DNA of 7,404 nt from Acidimicrobiales bacterium. GTDB taxonomy: Bacteria; Actinomycetota; Acidimicrobiia; Acidimicrobiales; Palsa-688. Shown here one piece after another: positions 1-7,404 of this stretch. The stretch is from NCBI GenBank assembly GCA_030039575.1, contig JASHVH010000022.1, forward strand, positions 1 through 7,404, given 5' to 3'. Position 1 is the first letter of the stretch. Each line of letters begins with the position of its first letter. The notes below the pieces were generated by a model. The model saw nothing but the letters and a program-made list of their open reading frames with translations. It made no database searches and was not told where the DNA came from. Both the position numbers and the translations under genes were made by a program.

Positions 1-800
1 TTGGACGGGACAAGGTAGTCCATGGCCAGGTGGACCCCGTCGAGGTGCCGGCCGGGGATGTCCAGGTCCCTTTGCCAGAGGGCACCGATAGCCAGGACCA
101 CGGCGTCACAACCAGAGCGCAGGTCGTCCACTGAGAGGTCCATCCCCACGTCGACACCGCACTCGAAAACTGTCCCCTCCGCCTCCATTTGCTCGACCCG
201 GCGGTCGAGGAGGGCCTTGTCCATTTTGAAATCAGGGATCCCGTACCGGATAAGGCCTCCTGGCCTGTCGTCGCGTTCGTACACGACCACTTGGTGGCCG
301 GCTCGCGTGAGCTGCTGGGCCGCCGCCATCCCGGCCGGCCCCGAGCCGACCACCGCTACCCGCTTGCCGGTCCTCACGCTCGGTCGCACGGGGTTGACCC
401 ACCCGTGCTCCCATGCGTAGTCGATGATCTTCTTTTCGATGTCCTTTATCGTCACCGGGTCGTCATTTATAGACAGCACGCAGGCGCTCTCGCACGGCGC
501 CGGGCACATCCGGCCGGTGAACTCCGGGAAATTGTTCGTGGCGTGAAGGCGCTCTATGGCGTCGTGCCAGCGGTCACGGTACACGAGGTCGTTCCAGTCG
601 GGTATCAGGTTGCCCAGGGGGCACCCGTTGAGGCTGTTGCAAAAAGGGATGGCGCAATCCATGCAACGCGACGCCTGCGTGCGCAATGTCCCCACGTCGA
701 CCGGCTCGTACATCTCCGCCCAGTCGCGCACGCGCATGTGCACGGGCCGGTGCTCGGCCTCTTGCCTTTTGTGCTTGAGGAAACCGTCCGGGTCAGCCAT
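1..800 (-). CDS. gltD: Glutamate synthase small (beta) subunit, 3'-truncated by the window edge
   Basis: This is the NADPH-dependent electron-input subunit of glutamate synthase. It oxidises NADPH at FAD and passes electrons through 4Fe-4S clusters to GltB in the cytoplasm. The reading frame starts at ATG 800-798 ([12 protein letters not shown]) and stays open to base 1, giving 266 codons; about 215 residues of a usual ~480, including the NADPH-binding half, lie off the left edge. Visible motifs are an N-terminal cysteine set C46-x2-C49-x4-C54-x5-C60, a second set C99-x3-C103-x3-C107, and the FAD Rossmann loop GSGPAG at residues 152-157, followed by [20 protein letters not shown], typical of GltD and related oxidoreductases. 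The start overlaps the gltB stop by 8 bases, with no good Shine-Dalgarno sequence before it, so translation is probably coupled to gltB. Four of its 12 isoleucine codons are ATA. Related Fe-S/FAD oxidoreductase subunits look similar, but direct linkage to gltB settles the assignment. Confidence 0.97.
   Translation of the reverse strand, partial: MADPDGFLKHKRQEAEHRPVHMRVRDWAEMYEPVDVGTLRTQASRCMDCAIPFCNSLNGCPLGNLIPDWNDLVYRDRWHDAIERLHATNNFPEFTGRMCPAPCESACVLSINDDPVTIKDIEKKIIDYAWEHGWVNPVRPSVRTGKRVAVVGSGPAGMAAAQQLTRAGHQVVVYERDDRPGGLIRYGIPDFKMDKALLDRRVEQMEAEGTVFECGVDVGMDLSVDDLRSGCDAVVLAIGALWQRDLDIPGRHLDGVHLAMDYLVPS
793..800 (-). promoter_or_regulatory. gltB/gltD stop-start overlap (translational coupling)
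   Basis: On the minus strand these bases read ATGGCTGA: the gltD ATG comes first and the gltB TGA is its last three bases, in a different frame. The 20 bases before the ATG hold no purine-rich Shine-Dalgarno sequence. Ribosomes finishing gltB probably re-start on gltD, which would keep the two subunits in step. The overlap is seen directly; the coupling is inferred. Confidence 0.75.
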
Positions 801-3800
801 GCGCAGCGGCCATCATTATCGCCGCGACTGCCTCGGGCTCGCCCTCGGACACACGGGCGGCTTCCAGCGCGCGGCGGTAATCGGTGGGCACTACTTTTAC
901 GAACGAGGAGGCCTGCACGGCCAGGTTGTCCAGAAGTCTTTCAGCCAGCTCCGAAGCGGTCTCGCCGGCGTAGCGCAGTAGGACGTTCGCCAGCCATTGG
1001 GTGTCGTCCTCCCCGAGCGCCTCGAGTTCCACCATCTCGTGGTTGAGCCGGCCGGGGAGCCAGCCATGGGGGTCGTAGACATAGGCAAAGCCACCTGACA
1101 TGCCAGCGGCAAAGTTCCGCCCGGTGGGACCGAGCACGACCACCCGCCCACCGGTCATGTACTCACAGCCATGGTCCCCTACGCCCTCGACAACCGCGAG
1201 GGCGCCCGAATTTCGCACACAGAAACGCTCGCCGACGACACCCCTGATGAAAATCTCCCCGCTCGTAGCGCCATAGCCGATGACGTTCCCGGCAATTATG
1301 TTGGCCTCCGCCACAAACCCATCGGGCACGTCGAACGGCGGCCGCAGGATGACCCGCCCGCCGGAAAGGCCCTTGCCGAGGTAGTCGTTGGCGTCGCCAA
1401 ACAGGCGCAGTGTGATGCCGGAGGGGAGGAAGGCACCGAAGCTCTGGCCGGCCGAACCGGTGAGCTCGAGGTCTATGGTGCCCTGTGGGAGCCCGGAGCC
1501 GCCGTAACGCCTGGTCACTTCGGACCCCAGCATGGTCCCGACGGCGCGGTTGGAGTTGGCGATGGGCCAGGAGCCGCGGACCTCGCGACCCTCGTCCAGC
1601 GCCGGCCGGCAGGCCTCTATCAGCCTGGCGTCCAAAGTGCGCTCGAGCTGATGGTCCTGGCGGCGCGTCGAGTGCAACGGCACCCCTTCCGGGGCCGGGA
1701 GCAGGAGGGCGGAAAGGTCGAGCGTCGCCGCCTTGGCGTGCCCGGCGGGGACGTCCACGCCCAAAACCTCGGTACGGCCGATGGCTTCCTCCAGGGCCCT
1801 GAACCCGAGCTCGGCCAACCACTCCCTGACCTCTTCGGCCACGTACTCGAAGTAGCTGACCACCAGGTCCGGCGTCCCCCGGAAACGCTTGCGCAGCTCA
1901 GGGTTTTGGGTGGCCACCCCGACGGGGCAGGTATCGAGGTGACAGACACGCATCATTATGCAGCCCTCTACCACGAGAGGTGCGGTGGAAAAGCCGTACT
2001 CCTCGGCCCCGAGCAGGGCCGCAATCACCACGTCCCGGCCCGTTTTCATCGAGCCGTCGGCCTGGACTACCACCCGGTCGCGCAGGCCGTTGCGGAGCAA
2101 CGTCTGCTGCGTCTCCGCCAGGCCGAGCTCCCACGGGCCGCCGGCGTGCTTAGTCGAGCTCATCGGCGAGGCCCCGGTCCCACCGTCGTGGCCGGAAATG
2201 AGGATGACGTCGGCGTGCGCCTTAGCCACACCAGCGGCCACGGTCCCGACCCCGGTCTCTGCTACAAGTTTTACATTGATGCGGGCCTCGGGATTGGCGT
2301 TCTTCAAGTCGTATATGAGCTGCGCCAGGTCCTCGATGGAATAAATGTCGTGGTGCGGCGGAGGCGAAATAAGGCCCACTCCTGGCGTCGAATAGCGGGT
2401 TTTCGCGATCCACGGGTAAACCTTCTTGCCCGGCAGCTGCCCTCCCTCGCCCGGTTTGGCGCCCTGGGCCATCTTTATCTGTATGTCGTCGGCGTGGACG
2501 AGGTACTCGCTCGTCACGCCGAACCGCCCCGCTGCCACTTGGCGTATCGCGCTCCGGCGGCTGTCGCCGTCCGCGCCCACCACGTTGCGCTCGGGGTCTT
2601 CGCCCCCTTCACCGCTATTGCTGCGCGCCCCCAGCCGGTTCATCGCTATGGCCAGGGTTTCGTGAGCCTCCTGGGAAATGGCGCCGTACGACATGGCCCC
2701 CGTCGAGAACCGCTTGACAATGGAGGATACGGTCTCGACCTCCTCCAATGGCACGGGCCGGCGGCCGGTCTCGCTGGCCGGGCGCAAACGGAGCAGCCCG
2801 CGCAAGGTGGCCAAATGGCGCGACTGGTCGTCCACGGCGCGGCTGTACTGCTTGAAAATCTTGTAGCTCTTGGCCCTGGTCGCGTGCTGGAGCTTGAACA
2901 CAGTCTCGGGGTTGAACAAGTGGTACTCGCCCTCCCGGCGCCACTGCCATTCGCCCCCGGGCTCGAGGTCCCGATGGGCCAGCTCCGACGGCCGGTCCGG
3001 CCACGCGGCGCGGTGACGGGCCAGCGCCTCGCCGGCAATTTCTTCGAGCCCGATGCCTTCAATTTGGGTGGCAGTCCCTTTGAAGTACCGGTCGACCACC
3101 TCGCCGGCCAAGCCGACGCCTTCGAAGACCTGAGCACCGGTGTAAGAAGCGACGGTCGAGATACCCATTTTGGACATCGTCTTGAGCACGCCCTTTGAAG
3201 CCGCCTTCACGTAGTTGTGCAGGGCTTTGCGGGCCGACATGTCCGGGATCGCCCCCCGGCGTACCTGGTCGACCACCGTGTCGAAGGCCAGGTAAGGATT
3301 GATGGCCGCCGCGCCGTACCCGATCAGGCAGGCCATGTGGTGGACGGCTCGTGCTTCGCCGGTCTCCACAATAAGGCCGACGCGGGTTCGCAGTTTCTTG
3401 TCCACCAGGAAGTGGTGGACGGCGGACACGAGCAGCAATGACGGTATCGGCACGGCGTCGGAGTTGGCGTGGCGGTCGGAGAGCACCACCACGCTGGCGC
3501 CGTCGAGGACGGCCTCCTCGACCCCGGCACAGACTTCGTCAAGAGCCTGGCCGAGTCGTTCTCCCGGGCTGCCCCGCCCTTTGGCGGCGAAGAGGCCGTC
3601 GATGGCAAAACTCTGCCAGCCGGGCACCAGCCCGTCCTCGTCGACGTAAAGAAGCGTGGCCAGTTCGTCGTTCGTCAGGACCGGCCCGGGCAGCATGATC
3701 TGGTGGCAGGAGTGCGGCCCCGGCTCGAGCAGGTTGCCTTCGGGGCCCACCGACGAAGAGAGGGAGGTTATTAGCTCCTCTCTGATGGCGTCCAGCGGTG

Positions 3801-5397
3801 GGTTGGTGACCTGCGCGAAAAGCTGGCGGAAATAATCATAAAGAAGCCGGGGACGGTGAGAAAGGACCGCCAGCGGCGTGTCATCGCCCATCGAGGAAAG
3901 CGGCTCCGAACCTGTTTTGACCATCGGTTCGAGCACGAGGCGGATCTCTTCTTCTGTGTAGCCGAACTGGCGCTGGAAGCTCACCAGCCTCGAGTACTGC
4001 GGGGTCAACGCCCGGCGCATAGGCAGGTCCTCGAGGTCGATGAGGCCGGCGGCCAGCCAGGCCCCGTACGGCAGTTCGGCAGCGAGTGTGTCCTTTATCT
4101 CGTCGTCGTCGACTATCCGGCCAGCGCTGGTGTCGACGAGGAACATGCGGCCCGGCTGGATGCGCCCGCGCAGGACAACCTTCGACGACGGCACGTCCAG
4201 CACTCCCACCTCGGAGGCCAAGATGACGGTGTCGTCATCGGTTACCCAGTACCGGAGCGGCCTGAAACCGTTGCGGTCCAGTTGGGCACCGATGACCGTG
4301 CCGTCCGTGAAAGCTACCGCCGCCGGCCCGTCCCACGGTTCCATAAGGCAGGAGTGGAACTGGTAAAAGGCGCGCCGCTCCGCCGAGAGGTCCTCCTTGT
4401 TCTCCCACGCTTCCGGGATCATCATGAGCACCGCGTGCGGGAGCGACCGGCCGCCGAGGTGGAGGAGCTCGAGGACCTCGTCGAAGCTCATCGAGTCGCT
4501 GCCCCCTGCCGTCACCACCGGGAAAATCCGTGAGAGGTCGCCGGGGATCAGCGGGCTCCGCAGCATCGCTTCGCGTGTCCGCATCCAGTTGCGGTTGCCT
4601 TGGACCGTATTGAACTCTCCGTTATGGGCCACGTACCGGTACGGGTGGGCGAGCGGCCAGCTCGGGAAAGTATTAGTCGAGAAGCGGGCGTGTGCCAAGA
4701 CCAGGCCTGATTCGAACCGGGGGTCCGAAAGGTCATGGAAGAACTCGGGCAGCTGCGGTGCGGTCAGCATGCCCTTGTACACGAGCGTCCGGGACGACAA
4801 AGACGCGAAATACAGGCCCGCGATCTCGTGTTCCGCCCGCTTGCGCAGCACAAATGCCAGCCGGTCGAGCTCGAGGCCGGCCTGGCCCAGCTCCCCCGCA
4901 ATGACGACCTGTCGGAACGAGGGCATGACCTCCCGAGCGGCCGCACCCGGGAGCCCGGCCTCGACCGGGACGTGGCGCCAGGCCAGCACGGAGGCACCCT
5001 CTTCCCGGGCCAGGGCCGCGAACTGCGTGCACACCTCGTCCGCCGCACCTTGCTCGGCGGGCAAGAAAGCGATCCCGGTGGCGTAAGCGCCGAGCGGCGG
5101 GAGCTCTACGTCGAAGGCGGACCGGAGGAAGAGGTCGGGGACCTGGACGAGCACGCCGGCCCCGTCCCCTGTCTCGGGGTCAGCCCCTTTTGCCCCCCGG
5201 TGCTCGAGGTGGCAAAGGCTGACCAGGCCCATCTCGACCATGGCGTGGCTCGGGCGCCCGTAGAGGTCGGCCACGAAGGCCACCCCGCACGAATCATGTT
5301 CGAAGTCGGGCCTGTACAAGCCCGCCCCGCTGCTCTTTTGCTGTTTGCCCCTGCTCGCGCCGAGGTGAGGGCCCCTCGTGTTCATGATCGCGGCCAT
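793..5397 (-). CDS. gltB: Glutamate synthase large (alpha) subunit, complete
   Basis: GltB makes two glutamates from glutamine plus 2-oxoglutarate, the GOGAT half of ammonia assimilation. It has 1534 residues, normal for the family. The class II glutaminase domain spans about 37-440: Cys37 (in HDSCGVAF) is the expected N-terminal nucleophile, which implies removal of a 36-residue propeptide, and [12 protein letters not shown] (236-247) and HNGE (258-261) are further signatures. A central domain covers about 480-790. The FMN/synthase domain (about 830-1200) contains [17 protein letters not shown] (896-912), [12 protein letters not shown] (981-992) and [11 protein letters not shown] (1068-1078). 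The 3Fe-4S ligands are C1146-x5-C1152-x4-C1157. The C-terminal GXGXG beta-helix runs about 1260-1490. The ATG at 5397 has GGAGG only 3 bases upstream; the next ATG (codon 5) has no site at a usable distance, so I keep the first. gltD follows with an 8-base overlap. All expected catalytic and cluster residues I looked for are present. Confidence 0.98.
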   Translation of the reverse strand: MAAIMNTRGPHLGASRGKQQKSSGAGLYRPDFEHDSCGVAFVADLYGRPSHAMVEMGLVSLCHLEHRGAKGADPETGDGAGVLVQVPDLFLRSAFDVELPPLGAYATGIAFLPAEQGAADEVCTQFAALAREEGASVLAWRHVPVEAGLPGAAAREVMPSFRQVVIAGELGQAGLELDRLAFVLRKRAEHEIAGLYFASLSSRTLVYKGMLTAPQLPEFFHDLSDPRFESGLVLAHARFSTNTFPSWPLAHPYRYVAHNGEFNTVQGNRNWMRTREAMLRSPLIPGDLSRIFPVVTAGGSDSMSFDEVLELLHLGGRSLPHAVLMMIPEAWENKEDLSAERRAFYQFHSCLMEPWDGPAAVAFTDGTVIGAQLDRNGFRPLRYWVTDDDTVILASEVGVLDVPSSKVVLRGRIQPGRMFLVDTSAGRIVDDDEIKDTLAAELPYGAWLAAGLIDLEDLPMRRALTPQYSRLVSFQRQFGYTEEEIRLVLEPMVKTGSEPLSSMGDDTPLAVLSHRPRLLYDYFRQLFAQVTNPPLDAIREELITSLSSSVGPEGNLLEPGPHSCHQIMLPGPVLTNDELATLLYVDEDGLVPGWQSFAIDGLFAAKGRGSPGERLGQALDEVCAGVEEAVLDGASVVVLSDRHANSDAVPIPSLLLVSAVHHFLVDKKLRTRVGLIVETGEARAVHHMACLIGYGAAAINPYLAFDTVVDQVRRGAIPDMSARKALHNYVKAASKGVLKTMSKMGISTVASYTGAQVFEGVGLAGEVVDRYFKGTATQIEGIGLEEIAGEALARHRAAWPDRPSELAHRDLEPGGEWQWRREGEYHLFNPETVFKLQHATRAKSYKIFKQYSRAVDDQSRHLATLRGLLRLRPASETGRRPVPLEEVETVSSIVKRFSTGAMSYGAISQEAHETLAIAMNRLGARSNSGEGGEDPERNVVGADGDSRRSAIRQVAAGRFGVTSEYLVHADDIQIKMAQGAKPGEGGQLPGKKVYPWIAKTRYSTPGVGLISPPPHHDIYSIEDLAQLIYDLKNANPEARINVKLVAETGVGTVAAGVAKAHADVILISGHDGGTGASPMSSTKHAGGPWELGLAETQQTLLRNGLRDRVVVQADGSMKTGRDVVIAALLGAEEYGFSTAPLVVEGCIMMRVCHLDTCPVGVATQNPELRKRFRGTPDLVVSYFEYVAEEVREWLAELGFRALEEAIGRTEVLGVDVPAGHAKAATLDLSALLLPAPEGVPLHSTRRQDHQLERTLDARLIEACRPALDEGREVRGSWPIANSNRAVGTMLGSEVTRRYGGSGLPQGTIDLELTGSAGQSFGAFLPSGITLRLFGDANDYLGKGLSGGRVILRPPFDVPDGFVAEANIIAGNVIGYGATSGEIFIRGVVGERFCVRNSGALAVVEGVGDHGCEYMTGGRVVVLGPTGRNFAAGMSGGFAYVYDPHGWLPGRLNHEMVELEALGEDDTQWLANVLLRYAGETASELAERLLDNLAVQASSFVKVVPTDYRRALEAARVSEGEPEAVAAIMMAAAHG

Positions 5398-5400
5398 GCG

Positions 5401-5405
5401 CCTCC
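5401..5405 (-). promoter_or_regulatory. Shine-Dalgarno sequence of gltB
   Basis: The minus strand reads GGAGG, then CGC, then the ATG at 5397. The 3-base spacing is shorter than the usual 5-9, but the match is full and no better pairing of site and start exists nearby. ATG codon 5 (5385) would be 15 bases away, which is too far. It therefore supports the start at 5397. Confidence 0.6.
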
Positions 5406-5473
5406 AGTAGTCACGTCCAACGTTTCCTGCCGCAGATCGGGACGACGCTGGCCCACACCACGTAACTGGTCCG

Positions 5474-5502
5474 ATTGTACCTTGCCCAGAGGGAGCGACC
5501 TA
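5474..5502 (-). promoter_or_regulatory. Candidate gltB promoter (-10 TACAAT, weak -35)
   Basis: The minus strand has TACAAT at 5479-5474, five of six matches to the sigma-70 type -10 consensus and an AT-rich spot in GC-rich DNA. The hexamer 17 bases upstream, TAGGTC (5502-5497), matches the -35 consensus poorly. A start near 5467 would give a leader of about 70 bases. Only the -10 is persuasive, and a single hexamer can occur by chance. Confidence 0.25.
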
Positions 5503-5624
5503 GGCGCAATTATCCGGAGTTCCGGTTCGGCGCCCATTTCGGTCTCGTGGCGGCGCGGCGCCGGTGGCCGTCCCCGGTCCGGCTCAATGGGCTGCCCAGG
5601 CAGGCCGCAGGTGACGCCAACTGT

Positions 5625-5659
5625 GCGCGAAAAGTGCTGTCTGGCAACACTTTTCGCGC
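5625..5659. repeat. Perfect 12-bp inverted repeat (hairpin or operator)
   Basis: The left arm GCGCGAAAAGTG (5625-5636) and right arm CACTTTTCGCGC (5648-5659) are exact reverse complements around an 11-base centre. Inside the centre, T5638-A5646 and G5639-C5645 can pair past one C/A mismatch, leaving a 5-base loop. It lies 80 bases after the winged-helix stop codon and 227 bases before the gltB start. Neither strand has a T run directly after the stem, so it is not a classic rho-independent terminator, although terminators without U-tracts have been proposed in actinobacteria. Other readings are an operator for a dimeric regulator or one copy of a dispersed palindromic intergenic repeat. No second copy occurs in this window. 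Confidence 0.7.
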
Positions 5660-5661
5660 CC

Positions 5662-5695
5662 AAAAATGGCCTCGGGCGAGCCCCAGGGGCCCGCC
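5662..5695 (-). terminator. Possible terminator of the winged-helix gene
   Basis: About 45 bases after the stop codon the minus strand can form a GC-rich hairpin: GGCG-A-GCCCC at 5675-5684 faces GGGGC-C-CGCC at 5686-5695, with one mismatch and a very tight turn at A5685, so the innermost pairs must open. A run of five T follows at 5666-5662, eight bases past the stem. The gap between stem and T run makes this weak as an intrinsic terminator. The position suits transcription ending between this gene and gltB. Confidence 0.3.
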
Positions 5696-5739
5696 AGGCG
5701 GTACTTCTGGCCTTTGAAACTGGTGGTAAACGGGCCGGC

Positions 5740-6828
5740 TCATGACGTGAACTGCCGGTACCGGTCGACAGCGGCCTCCAAAGCCGCGCTCTCCCCGTCG
5801 TCCAGGACTTTCCCCGTCCGGATGTCGACGTCCGAGCGGCCCGAAGTTGCTCGCCAATGGCCGAGGGCTCTCCCGTCGAGCAGGAGGACATGGTAGAAGC
5901 CGTCGACCCGGCTGAGCAGTGGGGACTTCATGTAGGGGGTCGGCAACAGATCCCGGCTCTGGCCGTAGGAGATGATCATCTCGTCGTAGCACTGGACCAG
6001 GTCCACCCGGGGATTTGTCGTCCGGGGCTGGGCCCGCTCCGCAAACCAGTAGGTGCGGCCCTCTATTTCACGAGTGACCAGGCGCGGTCGCGCTACTTCA
6101 ACACCCAAGCCGGCATCGCGGGCGTTGAGGCCGGACCACCACGAGAAGTCGCGCACGGTGGCGGGCCCCCTGGTGGAGAAGTACCGCCAGGCCAGCTCCC
6201 CCAGCGCCTCGTCCCCGTCAAGGACCGGCCCGGTCTGGGTGCGTTGGCCAAATGCGGCGTAGGTGTGCTGCTTGGCGCGCATCGGCCCGCTGCAAACCAC
6301 CCCTGTGAGCTCGGCGTGCATCAATATGCACGTGGAGCGCAGGCCATCGGTCGACAACCCCTTGGCATCCAGCATCTCTGTCAGCTCCCGCCGGGTGCGG
6401 GGGCCCGAGGCTACGGATTGCTCGATCAGCTCGTTCGACCGGCCCAACGTCCGGGCGTCCAACTCCAGTGCCCTGTATTGGCGGGCGCAAGCGGCGTCGA
6501 CGCGCGGGCCGCTCAGGCTCATCAGCCAGCGCAGGTCGGTAGCCGCTACGTAGTGCCAAGTCGGCCTCAACACGTGCGTCCGCAAGAAGCCGCCGTCGGC
6601 GAAGGCGGCATCGACGGACGTAGCGCCAGGTGGGCCGGCCAAGCGCTGCGCCACCGACCAACGGGCGTTGGGGTGATCTTGCGCCTGGACCGCCGTCAAG
6701 TGCCCGACCACCGCGGCCGGGCTCGCCATGCCGGGCCCCCGGAGGAGGAGCCCGTACATGCGGTGGGCGATGACCCAGTCCCGGGCGCCGCCAGGGCGTG
6801 CTTCGGCCGACTGACCGGCTGCCCTCAC
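5740..6828 (-). CDS. Winged-helix DNA-binding protein, HTH_42/AlkZ-like family
   Basis: A 362-residue protein of the family annotated as winged helix DNA-binding domain-containing (HTH_42), which includes the DNA glycosylases AlkZ and YcaQ. Family hallmarks, from the chosen start, are HLTAVQAQDHPNARW (43-57), RTHVLRPTWHYVAATDLRWL (83-102), HAELTGVVCSGPMRAKQHTY (171-190), RYFSTRGPATVRDFSWWSGL (215-234) and CYDEMIISY (280-288). Q48-A-Q50 sits where AlkZ-type glycosylases carry their catalytic Q-x-Q motif, so removal of damaged bases is possible, but many members are uncharacterised. The frame is open back to an ATG at 7077, which would add 83 low-complexity residues and overlap the upstream gene by over 160 bases. 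I prefer GTG at 6828: GGGAAGGA (6847-6840) lies 11 bases before it, and the length matches the family. No signal peptide or membrane segment is visible. The gap to the upstream gene is 85 bases, so co-transcription is possible. Confidence 0.88.
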   Translation of the reverse strand: MRAAGQSAEARPGGARDWVIAHRMYGLLLRGPGMASPAAVVGHLTAVQAQDHPNARWSVAQRLAGPPGATSVDAAFADGGFLRTHVLRPTWHYVAATDLRWLMSLSGPRVDAACARQYRALELDARTLGRSNELIEQSVASGPRTRRELTEMLDAKGLSTDGLRSTCILMHAELTGVVCSGPMRAKQHTYAAFGQRTQTGPVLDGDEALGELAWRYFSTRGPATVRDFSWWSGLNARDAGLGVEVARPRLVTREIEGRTYWFAERAQPRTTNPRVDLVQCYDEMIISYGQSRDLLPTPYMKSPLLSRVDGFYHVLLLDGRALGHWRATSGRSDVDIRTGKVLDDGESAALEAAVDRYRQFTS

Positions 6829-6839
6829 GTCCGTAATTG

Positions 6840-6847
6840 TCCTTCCC
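6840..6847 (-). promoter_or_regulatory. Shine-Dalgarno sequence supporting the GTG start at 6828
   Basis: The minus strand reads GGGAAGGA, then 11 bases, then GTG at 6828-6826. The spacing is a little long but workable, and the motif is the only purine-rich stretch close to a start codon ahead of the conserved family region. It decides the start against the ATG at 7077. Confidence 0.45.
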
Positions 6848-6913
6848 GGGCGCCAGCCGGGGCCAACGTCCCAGGCGCGGGCCCGGACGTGGGCGCCCAG
6901 GGGCCCGTGGCGC

Positions 6914-7404
6914 CTAGTTGTTCCTGCCGAACTTGCGTCCCGGGCTATGACCTGCGCCCCGCTCTTCCTCTGGCAAAGACGGCCGTCCCTCATCGCCGGG
7001 GGCTGAGCCCTCGGCCCAGCCACCACCACCAGCGGCCGGAGCGCCGGCGGGCCCGAGGGCGTCCTGGAACCCGACATCCGCCGCCGTCAAAGCATCGTCG
7101 TGGCCGGCCCCGACCCGGTGCAGTTCTTCGGCCCTCCTGCGGGCCGCTTTGCGCAGGGCCTCCTCGTAGCCGGCGACGGCGTGGCGCAGCGCGATCGCCC
7201 TGGCCACGCCGGCGGCATTGATAGCCTCCGCCCGCTCGATGCCTGCTTTGCGGATGGCTTCGGCCCGGGCGATGGCGCTGTCGGCCGCCGCCTGCGCAGC
7301 ACGAAGGGCCTCCTCGTGAGCCAGTTGGGCGGCCACCATTTCTTCCTGGTATGCAGTTTCGACGGTCCGAGCCGCGTTCTCCTCGGCTGCCGACAGTGCT
7401 TTGC
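6914..7404 (-). CDS. Ala/Glu-rich 11-residue-repeat helical protein, 5'-truncated by the window edge
   Basis: I do not recognise a named family. The frame ends with TAG at 6916-6914 and is open to the right edge, so the start is off-window. An in-frame ATG at 7339 would leave 141 residues, but the same repeat pattern continues upstream of it, so it is probably internal. At least 162 residues are visible. About 120 form a continuous amphipathic helix of 11-residue units such as IARAEAIRKAG, IERAEAINAAG and VARAIALRHAV, rich in Ala, Glu and Arg and without prolines until the last unit. A 42-residue hydrophilic tail follows, with a GGGG run, many charged residues and the end GRKFGRNN, probably disordered. 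No cysteines, membrane segment or signal is seen in this part. The look is that of a rod or coiled-coil scaffold; what it binds would depend on the missing N-terminus. The winged-helix gene follows after 85 bases. Confidence 0.75.
   Translation of the reverse strand, partial: KALSAAEENAARTVETAYQEEMVAAQLAHEEALRAAQAAADSAIARAEAIRKAGIERAEAINAAGVARAIALRHAVAGYEEALRKAARRRAEELHRVGAGHDDALTAADVGFQDALGPAGAPAAGGGGWAEGSAPGDEGRPSLPEEERGAGHSPGRKFGRNN
7043..7402 (-). repeat. Tandem 11-residue (33-base) coding repeats, about 11 units
   Basis: The units are contiguous and in frame, from a partial unit at 7402-7373, then 7372-7340 and so on every 33 bases to 7075-7043. Position 5 is Glu, Gln or Asp in nine of eleven, position 6 is Ala in eight, position 7 is always Ala, Ile or Leu, and position 10 is Ala in six. 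The two most alike adjacent units (7273-7241 and 7240-7208) share 8 of 11 residues but only 21 of 33 bases; four of the eight shared residues use different synonymous codons. The repeat is thus old and kept at protein level, not a recent DNA duplication. Confidence 0.75.

Larger units (their letters stand above)
5398..5739. other. 342-base intergenic region between the winged-helix gene and gltB
   Basis: No credible gene is visible here on either strand; the open frames are shadows with no family resemblance. Reading in the direction of transcription it holds a GC-rich hairpin (5695-5675), a T5 run (5666-5662), a perfect 12-bp inverted repeat (5659-5625), about 120 bases with nothing recognised, and the candidate promoter and ribosome binding site of gltB. 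I looked for an actinobacterial GlnR-type box (paired GTnAC/GAAAC half-sites at 6-base spacing) and found none that fits. The separation suggests gltBD is transcribed apart from the upstream genes. Confidence 0.6.

Noticed and set aside
1171..3198. 675-codon open frame on the plus strand opposite gltB
   Set aside because: GC-rich third positions keep the antisense frame open. The peptide matches no family I know, and the opposite strand encodes an unmistakable GltB.
5398..5520. GlnR-type nitrogen control box before gltB
   Set aside because: GGTAC and GTTAC occur near the candidate -10, but the spacing and half-site bases do not fit the GTnAC-n6-GAAAC pattern.
5475..5717. 80-codon plus-strand open frame in the intergenic region
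   Set aside because: It has no clear ribosome binding site or family match, runs through the palindrome, and its second half is low-complexity.
6866..6890. Inverted repeat ACGTCC / GGACGT in the gap before the winged-helix gene
   Set aside because: Six-base arms with a 13-base loop in GC-rich DNA are expected by chance, and no T run follows.
6829..7077. 83-residue N-terminal extension of the winged-helix protein from ATG 7077
   Set aside because: It overlaps the repeat-protein gene by more than 160 bases, is low-complexity and lies outside the conserved family region. GTG 6828 with an upstream AAGGA gives a family-typical length.
5857..7221. 454-codon open frame on the plus strand
   Set aside because: It runs antisense to the winged-helix and repeat-protein genes, both of which show protein-level conservation; its own translation is Pro/Arg/Gly-rich filler.

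Overview
The window is GC-rich bacterial DNA with four genes, all read from the minus strand, so transcription runs from high to low coordinates. The protein families, the GC-rich third positions and the form of the glutamate synthase (separate large and small subunits, with a [18 protein letters not shown] N-terminus) suggest an actinobacterium. An acidimicrobial or other less-studied lineage is possible but cannot be fixed from sequence alone. Isoleucine ATA codons are used freely despite the high GC.

In order of transcription: (1) 7404-6914 is the 3' part of a gene whose start lies off the right edge. It encodes an Ala/Glu/Arg-rich helical protein built of 11-residue repeats, then a Gly-rich charged tail. 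(2) 6828-5740 encodes a 362-residue winged-helix DNA-binding protein of the HTH_42/AlkZ-like family. (3) 5739-5398 is a 342-base gap holding a perfect 12-bp inverted repeat, a second GC-rich hairpin, a weak promoter candidate and the ribosome binding site of the next gene. (4) 5397-793 is a complete gltB, the glutamate synthase large subunit. (5) 800-1 is the first 266 codons of gltD, the small subunit, cut by the left edge and overlapping the gltB stop by 8 bases.

gltB and gltD form the classic ammonia-assimilation operon. GltB takes ammonia from glutamine and makes glutamate from 2-oxoglutarate on its FMN and 3Fe-4S centres; GltD supplies electrons from NADPH through FAD and 4Fe-4S clusters. 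The two upstream genes have no evident link to nitrogen metabolism. The least ordinary items are the hendecad-repeat protein, the long perfect inverted repeat upstream of gltB, and the possible DNA-glycosylase motif in the winged-helix protein. I see no convincing new multi-gene system, CRISPR array, RNA gene or transposon.
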